Positions 12,310 to 23,105 of a DNA stretch of 64,000 nt are shown here, one piece after another. How positions within the stretch are numbered: position 1 is the stretch's first letter; each line of letters begins with the position of its first letter. The notes beneath the pieces were generated by a model. That model was given only the letters and a program-made list of their open reading frames with translations. It did not search any database and was not told where the DNA came from. Both the position numbers and the translations under genes were made by a program. This stretch comes from Paulownia fortunei (taxonomy: Eukaryota; Streptophyta; Magnoliopsida; Lamiales; Paulowniaceae): contig CM033107.1 in assembly GCA_019321725.1 (NCBI GenBank), positions 19,149,445-19,213,444 on the forward strand, written 5' to 3'.

Positions 12310-12560
12310 GTTGTCAAGAAATCAAGGTTTTCACAAAATCTTGATTTCTTAGTTTCTTGATCTCATCAACAATTCTTGATTTCTTGATATCATCAAGAAA
12401 TATTAAAAACTTGATCAAAAAACTAAATTTTTTGATCAAGAAATCAACCTTTTTGACTTTTTATTTTTGCCACGTTTCAAGAAATTCAAGATTTCACAAA
12501 TCTTGAAATTCTTGAATCAAGAAATCCATTTCTTAATTCATCTCATTTCTTAAAATGTTT
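12310..12560. repeat. Cluster of short direct and inverted CTTGATTTCTTG repeats
   Basis: At least eight close variants of AAGAAATCAAG / CTTGATTTCTTG occur on both strands within 250 bp (for example 12319, 12344, 12373, 12383, 12438, 12519), so the RNA could form many alternative hairpins. Non-coding; lies between the primer site and the minisatellite. Confidence 0.7.
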
Positions 12561-12695
12561 TAACATTTAAATCGATTAATAATATTAATCCTAAATAAAG
12601 AAATTAATTAATTCAAAATCAATCACACATATAAATATTTAATTTATCACATATATTAAATAAACGTAAATGAAAAGTATTAGAAACGCACGAAC

Positions 12696-12710
12696 CTGAC
12701 TCTGATACCA
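12696..12710 (-). other. Primer binding site of nested copia
   Basis: The reverse complement reads TGGTATCAGAGTCAG, the standard plant iMet primer site with one substitution, one base from the LTR edge. It fixes the element's orientation as minus. Confidence 0.88.
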
Positions 12711-12711
12711 C

Positions 12712-14574
12712 TGTTGGGTTCGCGCGATCGCGAAAAACATATACGCAGAAAAAAATAAACATTACATCACATGTAATTAAAATCGAATCCTGAAACCCTT
12801 TCGTCATTACACAATTGTGTGTTTTCTGATACTTAAAGTAAGAAGGTTTCAGAAATCATTATCTTGAGTTGCACTTTGGCTGATGGAGGAATTGAAACGA
12901 TTCAAATCGTTATCTCAACATGAATAAATCTCCAAGTTCTTCAATTTAAACTTCTTTGATTGAAAATTGATTCACTTCTACGATCTCAAATGTTCCCTCT
13001 AATGATATCCACACCTTGGATGCCCACTCACAACTAAATCCTATGCTAGTAGTTTTCAATTCGATGATTCTATCCTATAATGATTTTATTTGAAACAAGA
13101 ACACACTAACAATTAGTGTTTTAGGTGTTTAATTTAATTCTTAATTCAAAAATTGAATCAAGAATTAAATTAGGTAAAAGGTTGGCGAACTTTTGGAGAT
13201 TAAAGGGGAAAGAAGAGACGAATTTTTTGGAGATAAAGAAAACCATTTTTCTTCAAGAGAGAGGGGCTGTTTTTTTCATGTTTTTCCAGCAAAAATCTGC
13301 AGTAAAAATCCCCCAAAAATGTCCAAATTTTTTTCCAATAAAGGCTACCACAAGTCATTTCGATGTAGGACTCTTCTTCCTTTCTTATCTCCAACTTTTT
13401 TAGTAAGTTTCCTTATCTCATAAGTACTTTCCTTTTTCCTTATTATCTCTTAGAAATTGAATTTCCAATTCAACTTCCTCTAGGAATTCAATCCAATTCT
13501 CTAATAGGCTTCCTACAAACCCACACCTAATGGTATGTAACCCCTTAGGTTCACTCTAAACTAGTCGTGGACTCACAATTCTTGTAACTTAGTTGAACAA
13601 ATAATTATTCTGATTAAATAATTTAATTAATTAATTTTTTGGAATTAACCCATTAATTCCAAGAACCCACAAGTCATGGGAAATACCTAACAATGCATCA
13701 TAACTCCTAGTCTTAGGTGAATGTGCAAACCTAGTCTAATTATGAATACTATGCAAGTATGGTCCTTTCGTCATCTAATCTCCCGATTGTGTTTAGGGCA
13801 TGGATGTTTAATCGAAACCCTGTTAGCTCAATAACTATGTTTTCATTCCAATAGCTTGACTCGATGATGAACAATTAAAAAACCCCATGTCTAATTTCCA
13901 TCCAACCTTGGCTAAGGATTTTAGAGTCAAGAACAATTGAACATATAGGAGATTCACCTATTCATCTAGATAAATGACGAATCTTTTGTTGGTCACTCAT
14001 TAACCTCCATACATGTAGATGTTACACCCAACATAAACCCTATGTGATTGTCATGCAATCGGGAAATACATTAAAGTACAACATGTCATGCACAAGGTTA
14101 TCATGATGCCTCAAATTCAAAGACTAATTCTTATACCATCGTAACGAGAAAATTCTCATTCGATAATAGAAAATTTTTAATTGAAAATTTTCATGTGAGG
14201 TAGTTCAGTGTACTTGTTTCCCAATAAGCACTCGCATATATACATTAGTGTCTTCATACCAATACTTATGAAACAAGGCATCCTCCTTTTGAGTCTGCAT
14301 TATATGCATAAGTTTTAATGGGATTAATGATATCCCATCTCATTGATCCTTAACTTAAAACATTTTAAGACCACAGTTTTAGAGGCATATTCTACGATCA
14401 CCATCATATGCGCGACCACGCCCCATAGCTATGTGTGATATAAGAACTTTATCTAATTCTTATAATGAATTTAAGATAAAGTATGTCATTTAAATGATAT
14501 TAATGTGAATAAGAATAATTAGCAAAAGTATAAGAACAACTAGATCAATTAGTTCCTGAGACACTACTCTAACA
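12712..14574 (-). repeat. 5' LTR of nested copia (right copy)
   Basis: 1863 bp, plus-strand start TGTTGGGTTCGCGCGATCG and end ACTCTAACA, direct repeat of 6662-8792. It adjoins the primer site, so it is the 5' LTR of the minus-strand element. ORFs at 13125-13423 on both strands are shadows in LTR sequence. Confidence 0.88.
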
Positions 14575-14689
14575 ATTACAACCCTAATCATGTATATTTG
14601 AGGCTAGGTACTAAACTAACTCCATATGAAATTTGAAAAAGGTAAGAACTTAATCTTAGTCATTTTCATGTATTTGGTAGTGCATATTA
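14575..14689 (+). pseudogene. Integrase C-terminal fragment between two insertions
   Basis: Continues the integrase frame broken at 6661: NHVYLRLGTKLTPYE then HFHVFGSAY, the usual copia sequence after the catalytic core. An in-frame stop replaces the Trp normally found after PYEI. It ends at the left target duplication of the Mutator-like element; the frame resumes at 16447 with YILNDREYLEKF. Confidence 0.8.
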
Positions 14690-16437
14690 GGCTTAATTGC
14701 AAAATCGATCCTCTAACTAAGGGGAAGAGGTGGCGTATTACTTCTTTTACTTTTTCAACTGAAAATTTAAAACACAAACTCTAAAAAATTCACACATTAA
14801 GGACAAGTTTGGCCGAAAATTGGAATTTTTGCCAAAAATTATCACATGTCAGTCATGTGACTACCCCAAATTGGGGATTTTCAATTTTTTGGCCAAATTA
14901 GCTGATATGGAGAGAGAGAAATGAATAAGATATTAATTGTGATGCTTACCTAGAAAAAATGCCACACAGACGGATGATGTGGCTTTAGTAGCACACATGG
15001 CCAAGTTTGAAAATCGCCTTAATATAATAAAAAAAATATTTTTTTTAATTCTTAATCAATTTATTTTAATTTTGTAACACTTAATGAATAACTTTAATTA
15101 ATAAATTTAATTACAAAAACTAGTTTTAAATTAATTAACTAATTTATCAATTGAGGAAAAAAATTAGCATTGATTATTTTACAAAAAAACTTAATTATCA
15201 ATTAGGGAATAAAATTCAACATAATTATTTTACAAAGAACTTAAAAATAATACAGAATATATTTTTAATTCTTAATTAATTTATCTTAATTTTTTGACAC
15301 TTAATGAACAACTTTTTGATTAATATAATTTAATTGTAAATTAATTTTTAATTAGTTAATCTATTAATCATCAATTAGAGAATAAAAAATTACCATCAAT
15401 TATTTAATAATATAATTAATCAAAATAACAATTAAAAAATATGATAAAAATAAATATAATTAATTTAAAAACTAAAAATTTATTATTCCATTTTTTCTAT
15501 TAATCAATATAATTCAATTTTCCATCTTTTCTATTAATTAACATTATTCAATCATAATATAACATTTAATTGGTCAACTAATTTGTTATCAATTGGGAAG
15601 TAAAAGTATAATAAATTAAACAAAAAATTTAAAAATATATAATACAATATTTAAGTTTTTTTTCTTTTTCTTTTTCTTTTTTTTCCTTACACACCACCAC
15701 CACCACCATTTTTTTCTTTTCTTCTTCTTTGTCTTCCTTAACCACCACCATTTTTCTTTTCTTTCTTCTTCTTTTTCTTCCTTACACCACAACCATTTTA
15801 TTTTTTTTCTTTTTTCTTACACCACCACCACCACCGTATCTTTTCTTCTTCTTCTTCCTTACACCACCATCACAACCACCCCAACCCCACTCTCGATTCA
15901 CATTCTCCCCAAAATAGGCTTTGCAGCTCAAACCCAACACATTTTTTCCTTTCAAATTCGGCAATTTACGGTGAACTCCCAAATTGATGTATAGATGTGT
16001 TGGTAAGAGCTTGTTGTGGTGTTAGGTTTGGGTGGGGGATTTGTTGGTGGAAATCTAGTGTGGGTTGGTGGTGTGGTGGCGGACGACGGCTTGGTGGTGT
16101 GGTGGAGGTCCGTCGGCTTGGTGGTGTGGTGGAGGGTTTTTTTCAAAGAAGATGAAGAATAAAAAATGAGTTTTCTTTCCATGTTACAATTTTTCATAAT
16201 ACATGTAAATTTATTTTTGTCCACATCATCAAAATCAATCAAAAAAATAAAAAATCCCCAAATTTCTTGGTCACGTGACTAGCATGTGACAATTTTCGGC
16301 AAAAATTCTAATTTTTGGCCAAATTTGTCCTCAATGTGCAAATCTTTAAAGTTAGTATCTTAAATTGCTAGTTGAAAAAGTAAAAAGAATAATATCGCCA
16401 CCCCCTTAGTTAGAGGACCAATTTTACAATTAAGTAG
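14690..16437. mobile_element. Non-autonomous Mutator-like element with long TIRs
   Basis: About 190 bp at the left end (GGCTTAATTGCAAAATCG..., including GATCCTCTAACTAAGG) is repeated in inverse orientation at 16245-16437. The flanks TGCATATTA (14681-14689) and TGCGTGTTA (16438-16446) form a 9-bp duplication with two mismatches; the shared GTAG before them could extend it to 13. A 9-bp duplication and long TIRs suit the Mutator/MULE superfamily. The interior has no transposase; it holds AT-rich sequence and a CACCAC/TTTTCTT tract. It interrupts the integrase-to-RT linker of the Sirevirus-like element. Confidence 0.85.
15652..15880. repeat. Degenerate tandem CACCAC plus TTTTCTTCTT repeats
   Basis: Four to five units alternate a (CAC)n block with a pyrimidine-rich TTTTTTCTTTTCTTCTT block inside the Mutator-like element. 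ORFs at 15729-15982 are low-complexity translations and are not genes. Confidence 0.75.
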
Positions 16438-16446
16438 TGCGTGTTA

Positions 16447-18246
16447 TATACTCAATGATCGGGAATACTTAGAGAAATTTTATCCCAAAAGTGATGAAGG
16501 AATTTTTCTTGGTTATTCAACAAATAGCCGATCATATAATGTCTATAACATGAGTGACATATACTGTTGTGGAATCCTTCAATATGGTTATTGATGATTT
16601 CTGTGACTTTGCATGTAATTCACAGGAAAATAAAATTATCAATCTTTGTGAAGAAACATTTACTAGTGTTGGAGGGCCAGATGTTACAAAACCTGCTAAT
16701 GTGGTTCAGAATGTTGCAACATCCTTGAATCTGAGAAAGAAACTGAAGGTTTTGACATTTTTTAGAGAGTCAGAAACAAGCCATCACGCAGAACTCAGAA
16801 AATCACCATGTTAATCAAGTCATTGATAACATTTGAGTAATGTAAGAGAACGACAAAGTGAAGGTAAACTACAAATGGATTTTCAAAAATAAAATAGATG
16901 AATTTGGTAGTATAACAAGAAACAAAACTAGATTAGTGGCTCAATGATACACTCAAGTGGATGGGGTAGATTTTGATGAAACATTTACCTTTATTGCTAC
17001 ACTTGAGTCTATTAGACTTCTTTGGGCTATTGTATGTCATACTGATGTCAAACTTCAACAAATTGATGCCAAAATTGCTTTTCTAAATGGCTTTCCAAAT
17101 GAAAAAGTTTTTGTTGAACAGTCTAAGAGATTTGAAGATCCTCATCATCCAACCATGTTTTCAAATTGAAAAAGCCATGTTTGGTTTGAAAAAAACTCCT
17201 AGAGCTTGGTATGAAAGATTGACCAACTTTTGATTGACAAAGGATACAAAAGATGATGAGTGGACAAAGCTCTATTCATCTATAGATTTAAGCATGGTAT
17301 TACCATTGCACAAATCTATGTTGATAACATAGTATTTGGTTCTACCTCACAACAAAAATTGCATGAGTTTGTTGATCTTATGTCCAAAAAACTTGAAATG
17401 AGCATGGTGGGAGAGCTTAACTACTTTCTAGGTCTTCAATTAAAACAACTTAAGAATGGGATTTTCATTTCTCAAAATAAATATGCTAGGAACCTAGTAG
17501 AGGTTTGGGTTGGAAAACACAAAATACATGAAACCCCTAATAGAAATAAATCAAAATTATCTAAGGGTCATAATGGCATTACTATTAATCCTAGCCTCTA
17601 TAGGAGCATGATTGGAAGTCTCTTGTACTTAACTACTAGTAGGCCAGACATAAGTTTAAGTATTTGTGTATGTGTTAGATAACAATTAAATCCTAAGGAA
17701 TCTCACTTAAAAGCTGTCAAAAGAATCCTTAGATATGTTAGTGGGACTGCTGACTTGGGAATTTGGTATTCAAATGACACGAATGCTAACTTGGTTAGTT
17801 ATAGTGATGTTAATTGGGCAGGTGATGTTGATGATAGAAAGAGCACTACTGGAGGTTGTTTTTACCTTGGTAATAATTAGATTTCATGGTATAGCAAAAA
17901 AACAAAACTGTGTTTCATTGTCCACTGTAGGATCTGAATACATTGATATAGGTAGTTGTTGCTCTCAATTGTTGTGGATGAAACAAATGTTGGAAGATTA
18001 TGGGATAGGGCAAAATAGTCTAATAGTTTATTGTGACAATTCTAGAGCTATAAATATCTCTAAGAATCACATTCAAGAACAAAACACATAGATATCCGAC
18101 ACTATTTTATAAGGTACTTAGTTGAGAGAAAGGTTGTGACCATTGATTTTGTTACAACTAAGAATCAGTTAATCAATATTTTCACCAAAGCCCTTGACTC
18201 TCAACAATTTGATGCATTAAAATCCCTTGGAGTCATTATGTTGTAA
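16447..18246 (+). pseudogene. Reverse transcriptase and RNase H of the Sirevirus-like element
   Basis: The linker FYPKSDEGIFLGYS (about 16475-16530) leads to RT. Recognisable blocks are NKTRLVAQ near 16925, DVKLQQIDAKIAFLNG near 17045-17095, and the active site as YVDN at 17317-17328, where the family has YVDD. ELNYFLGLQLKQ follows near 17415. RNase H blocks include SSRPDISLS-like sequence near 17645, STVGSEYI near 17925, CDNSRAI near 18035 and the C-terminal [13 protein letters not shown] near 18160-18195, ending at TAA 18244-18246. Several stops and frameshifts and the altered active site make it non-functional. Confidence 0.88.
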
Positions 18247-19249
18247 GATGTGTTGTATGCAGTGTTGCAACACCTTATGCATGGTGTGGTCAGTAGAAAT
18301 ATTGCAACACCAAGAAACAACATTATCATGCATTTGATAGAAGTATAAGACTTCATGCATTTTATGTTTTGTTTATGTCCTAGTTAACCTGCATTTTGAA
18401 GCATTTGTGTAACTACCACAGTATGTTTTAAATTCAATGAACCAACTTCGATTCTCACTAAAAAATAGATGTGCACTGGAATCATAAAAAATTCTCAGAT
18501 GTGTGCTTGAAAATTTTATTGTTAAATATGATTGGGGGCCTTTAACAGAAAAAGCTATCTATCCAATGGAGTAGAACTAGTCATATGTGGCTTAAATTTG
18601 TGTATTTTCTTGAATATGTGAAAAAGAAATATCTTGTGAAAAAAAAAGCTACCATTTGGACTAGAGTGAAAACTACCGACTGGCTAAATCTGTCATGCTT
18701 TTGTTTCACAAATATTTTTTAAAATTATGGGATAAAAAGATTCATAGTTCATAGAGTTTGTTGATACGTGTGAATTTAGATGTTATAACATTGATAAAGA
18801 ACATCTAATGGTCTCATGTTTTGTAAGTTATGCTTGATTTTGTTTTGTTTTTTTTTTAAATAAACGCATCAAAATTAGGCATATTTTAGAAACATGCCAT
18901 ACTTGAGTTGGGCAGTGATCGACAGTTGATTTGATTTGAATTTGTAATAAAATCTTGGATAATGATCAATCTCTCAAATAGCTACTGTATTTTAGAGAAG
19001 TGTTATCTGTGGTGTGAAACCTGAAACGAAAATAAAATCTTCTACATATTTATCACTTAAATTAATATCTCTTAGATTTTTATCACCAAACTTTGGGTGG
19101 GAATTAAGTTTTTATCTCAAGAGGTTTAAATGTCATAACACTTTCATTTTGCACTCATCCTAGTTCACTTTCTCTTGCTATTGTTCACTCAACTCTTTTC
19201 CTACAATTTTTTTTTTGCCCTAACATTTTATTATAGAGATAGAAAAATA
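18247..19249 (+). other. Spacer between pol and the extra 3' ORF
   Basis: Non-coding, AT-rich sequence with two ATTGCAAC/GTTGCAAC motifs (18264-18271, 18301-18308). No splice signal or ORF is convincing. Sireviruses usually have a gap here before the env-like gene. Confidence 0.5.
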
Positions 19250-21222
19250 ATGGTGAGAACAAAGAGTGAGACCTTGGCATACATGGTGAAGAAGATTCGA
19301 AGGGAAAGAAGAAGAGGAAAAACAGAGGCTGGGGAAGAATATCTATATCCTATGCCTTTGGAAATCGTTTCTCCAAGCTAAGATTATTGTCTGCCCTACC
19401 CGCACCGCTACAAAATCCGAATATTGAAGGAACACAAGATGTTAGGAAAATTTCTGGTGAGCAATTTTCACCACAAAATCCCCCTCATGGAGAAACAACT
19501 AGAGCCCAAGGCTCATTAATGGCATCAAATTTTGAACTTTTGCTTTAGCGAAGGAATCACTACATCATACAACTGATTATGGAGCACATCAGACGAAGGA
19601 TGTTGAAACGCCTCATGACAACATTCAAGGTATTGAGGAAGTGGAATCATAGTCAATCTCTCCATCTGCAAGATCAATTCCATATAGTCCTTAGGTCAAA
19701 CCAACTGAAAAGATAGTTTTGGATTTCTTAAAAGAAAAAAAAAAGAAGAGTGCAAAGTCTGATTTTGAATCTAAGAACAACCTATTTTGAGAAGGTCAAA
19801 GATATTGCTATCAAAAAAAATATGGTCAAGTTCTGACTCATAGGATACATTGGAGGAAAAAAATGAGCATCTGGCTCAGCCCCAAAATCTGTTGCTAGAC
19901 ACAGTGGACCACCATCATCTGGGGATTCATCTGAATCCACCAAGGATTCTTCTGCAGATCAAATGGACTCAACCACCGAAGAAGAAACATAGGAAAAATT
20001 AGAGTTCAGTGATGATGTTGCATAGGATATTGCTAAAGATATTGCAATATCAGGCCATGAGAAAGACTCGAAAGTAGAGGAGATAAAGGAAAAACCATTT
20101 GATTCTGATCTTAAAGTAAGAAATGCTTACTCATCTATATTTTAATCCATTGCAACTAAAAAATTGTGGCCTAGAGTTATGCCAGAAAATTCAGTTTGAA
20201 ATGAGTATTCATATGTGTGATTATAATAAGTGGGGTATTATTGATATTCTGGATAAGAGATGTCTGTTAGGATTAGTAATTAAAGTAGACCTTTATGTGA
20301 GAAGTGTAATACAAGAATTTAATTGCAACCCACCTAAGAGCTTCAAAGATCCCAAATCTGCAAACTATGGTCAAGTATGTGTTAGGAAAATACTTTATCA
20401 TATCACTCCTGATATTATCAATAAATTCTTGGGATTATCTAAGGTTGGAAATAATGAGTTGGCAGAAGACATAGATGAAATTGTTACTGCTTTGAGTGGG
20501 AATGTTGTTAAGAAATGTCCCACTAATAAGGAGAGATTTCGTGCTAAAAATTTGACTCTCATGTATGCATTACTTCACAAAATTACAAGTTGTGGTTGGA
20601 CTCCTACTGAAAACAATCCTTCTTTACTGTATTGGTATAAATTGGGTCTATGATCTTGGAAAGCTAATTTTTAAGATAATTGGTCGCATGGGTGGATCTG
20701 ACATTACTCATGGTATACTATATTTCCCTTCCTTGATTTATAGTATTCTAACTTCTCAAGGTTTTATTAAGAAGAGATTAGAAGCATTGGAGAGTCCTCC
20801 AGGACCTATACGAGCATCTTCTAGGTTATTTCGTAGGACTCATATCAATGATCTCCTTTAAACTTCTAAGGAAAAGGCACCAGTTGTTTATGTTGCATCA
20901 GATGTTCCATAAGAGTTACAACATCCTTTGCATTGTTGTTATGGTTGGAAATTGAGCAAGATGAGGCTTGTAGAAAAATCCAATATTGGATGGACAAAGA
21001 AGCTGAGGTTCTCAAACTGATTCGTGAGTAGGAGCCATCCACATTTGCTAATCCATCTTTGAATTTTTTTGATAAAAATGGGAGAATTAAGTACTGGTGC
21101 ATAAGTTTAGAGAGAGCATAAACAACAAGTTGATGATACTAAGAAGGAAGAGCATTAAAGATGATGATAAGACAGAAACTGAGGACAGTGATGATGAAAC
21201 TGAATAAGAGGAAAATGATTGA
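19250..21222 (+). pseudogene. Env-like / plant transposon-protein ORF, broken
   Basis: A start at 19250 gives MVRTKSETL and a basic stretch (KKIRRERRRGK), stopping at 19381. Patchy acidic, Ser-rich sequence follows. The best preserved block is 20123-20653 (176 codons), including DLYVRSVIQEF, YHITPDIINKFLGL and ENNPSLLYW. A frameshift near 20640 continues into VYDLGKLIFKIIGRMGGSD and GILYFPSLIYSIL up to 20861. The pattern resembles the 'putative plant transposon protein' domain often encoded between pol and the 3' LTR of plant retroelements, the env-like gene of Sireviruses. An acidic C-terminus (EDSDDETE) ends near 21206. Function unproven; no transmembrane segment is evident. Confidence 0.6.
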
Positions 21223-21510
21223 TCATCTTTCCTGTCTTTGATTTTGCAATTTTTTTTTCTTTGATATGTTAATAAGTACTTTGGTACTCTAGATATTTGT
21301 GATGATGTTCTGTTTGTGCCTTGATGATTTTTTTTTTATATTTGGTTCAATTATGCAGAGGGAGTAGTACCAGTATTTTGTATTGAATGTGATAAGAGAA
21401 GTGTTGCAATATTTATGTCATAACATTTTAATATTGTTCTTGATTTTGAATTTTGAAAACCCGCATCTAAGTTTTAGAGGGAGATTTGCTTGATTTTGGC
21501 CAAAAATTCC

Positions 21511-21519
21511 AAAGGGGAT
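21511..21519 (+). other. Polypurine tract of the Sirevirus-like element
   Basis: AAAGGGGATAA lies immediately before the 3' LTR, the expected place for the plus-strand primer. A similar purine block (TTAGAGGGAGA, 21475-21485) lies 35 bp upstream; Sireviruses are known for multiple polypurine tracts. Confidence 0.72.
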
Positions 21520-21521
21520 AA

Positions 21522-22384
21522 TTTTAATGTCAGAAAGTTGGCATTTACGAAAGCTGACATTTTGCACAATAGACAAGTGTTGCAAAAAATGTTATGAGAG
21601 ATGTTGCAATACTTTCGGAATAAAATGTGATTAATCAATAGTTTTAATTAATTATAATTAATCTGTGCAAGTTTTTATAATTTAGGGATTTTTAAAATAT
21701 TTATTTTAAGTATTATGTTAAATCACATGTGTGTTAAATGTGCAAAAATTAAAGATATTTTTGATTCGTTTTGATAATGTAGAAACAAGATTTGCAAGAT
21801 CTTTTAGATATGACAATAAATCAAAGAATTAATCATTTTCGGATATGCAGCAATCAAGACCCAATTTCAAGAGGATTTGGACTGAAATAAACGTGATGCA
21901 TATTTACCAAGTCTCTGCATTGAAAAAACCAAGTGAATGAACTGTATAGTGCCACAAAAGTGATTCAAGTGAGACAAGCATACTCATATATATTCTGTGG
22001 GAGAAGAAAGTGAAAAGCCTTCGGGGAGATGACCATATCCACCATCTGAAGGAGTTTAGAGTTGAAGGGAGTCTAGTAGTACTAATTAAAATCGAGGGGA
22101 GCTCGCATGAACAACTAATTTATGGAATGCATGTGATGATCTTTATTTAAAAAGAGAGTCTTTAAATTGATTTAATTTCATGGATTATATTCTGTAAATT
22201 ATTACTAATTAGCGAATTATTTCTTTATTTGGGTGTGATCTCGTGCATGTAGAGTACTTTATACTTGAAGCACGTAAAAATCCAAATGTCATCTTTTTAT
22301 TTCCGCTATGTATTCTATCTAAATATTACAATATTTTTCACAATACTAAAAATTTTAAGAAAAATTGGGCAACATATTATATCA
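21522..22384 (+). repeat. 3' LTR of the Sirevirus-like element
   Basis: 863 bp direct repeat of 663-1518. It starts TTTTAATGTCAG (TG has become TT) and ends ...ATATCA. It is followed by AAACC, the target duplication, then by the tail of the MITE terminal repeat. Confidence 0.88.
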
Positions 22385-22973
22385 AAACCAAACAAATTCT
22401 ATAAAACTCAGTATACCACTATTAAAAATAATGGTATGAAAGTGCACAAAATTTATATTTTTTGAGATCTCATTTAAAACTTTGTATCGATTCTAAAAGA
22501 GAACCATTTTTTTTAAGACACGGAACACTAAAACTATGCAACTTGTTTTTGAAAAAAATCATGACTCAATAAATAGTGAACAACCCTAGCAAGTTCTTAA
22601 ATTTAATTTGTCATTCTAATCGAACATCAGGTAAAAGCTCCCAAGACACATAAAATTCTTGAACAATCGGGTGGGTTTGTTAAATGCAAAAAGTTATTTA
22701 AATACAAAAAATAAAAAAATAAAAAATAAGTACAATGACTTTCTTAAATGAATTGGATTTGCACCTTGTCCACAAAAGACCTCAAAATCAACTATTGCAA
22801 GTCCTATTATATTATCAATTCTATTATATCATATATTCTATCAATTGTCTATCATATATAATATTTTATACACAAAATATATATTATATGTATGACTATA
22901 ATTAATTTAATATAATAAAAAATATAATATGATTTAAAATATAAAAAAAATAACGTTATCTTCCGTTCAAATG
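22385..22973. other. AT-rich stretch with MITE right end, then no recognised feature
   Basis: AAACCAAAC at 22385-22393 completes the MITE terminal repeat interrupted by the copia insertion. The rest is AT-rich with TATATA-type runs near 22800-22950 and no coding signal. It forms the distal upstream region of the hydrolase gene. Confidence 0.5.
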
Positions 22974-23105
22974 AAGCAACCTAATTGACTCCCTTTTTCC
23001 GGTCCATTTATAACCATATGCTGCTGACTTCCCCAATCAAAGCAATCTTATTGACCCCCTTTTCCCGGGTCCCTATTTATAACCCTCGACTGCTGCTGAC
23101 TTCCC
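22974..23105 (+). promoter_or_regulatory. Duplicated core promoter of the hydrolase gene
   Basis: Two 66-bp tandem units (22974-23039, 23040-23105) share AAGCAAYCTWATTGAC, a TTTATAACC TATA-like box and CTGCTGACTTCCC. The TATA-like boxes lie at 23006-23013 and 23074-23082. Transcription probably starts about 30 bp downstream of the second box, near 23110, possibly also from the first. Placement is inferred from sequence only. Confidence 0.55.

Larger units (their letters stand above)
6662..14574 (-). mobile_element. Nested Ty1/copia LTR element, minus strand, mostly non-coding
   Basis: Direct repeats 6662-8792 and 12712-14574 are its LTRs. The perfect 5-bp duplication ATTAC flanks it at 6657-6661 and 14575-14579, splitting the host integrase frame cleanly. 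The orientation is minus: the reverse complement of 12696-12710 is an iMet primer site next to the right-hand LTR. Traces of gag zinc knuckle and GAG-pre-integrase/integrase lie on the minus strand at 10352-10393 and about 9735-10022. RT and RNase H were not found, so the element is non-autonomous and decayed. Confidence 0.9.
663..22384 (+). mobile_element. Degenerate Ty1/copia retrotransposon, Sirevirus-like, hosting three later insertions
   Basis: LTRs at 663-1518 and 21522-22384 are clearly homologous in direct orientation and flanked by AAATC (658-662) and AAACC (22385-22389), a 5-bp target duplication with one mismatch. Between them, in plus orientation, are an iMet-type primer site, gag, protease, integrase, RT-RNase H, an extra 3' ORF and a polypurine tract. 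The order INT before RT is diagnostic of Ty1/copia. The gag type and an additional ORF downstream of pol point to the Sirevirus (SIRE/Maximus) lineage. Every ORF carries stops or frameshifts, so the copy is inactive. It is interrupted at about 2366-5015, 6662-14574 and 14690-16437; removing these leaves about 9.5 kb. Confidence 0.9.

Noticed and set aside
13125..13423. 92- and 76-codon ORFs
   Set aside because: Lie wholly in the LTR of the nested copia, with overlapping open frames on both strands.
15729..16242. ORFs in the Mutator-like element
   Set aside because: Low-complexity Phe/Leu/Pro or Thr/Pro translations of the CACCAC and TTTTCTT repeats; no transposase motif.
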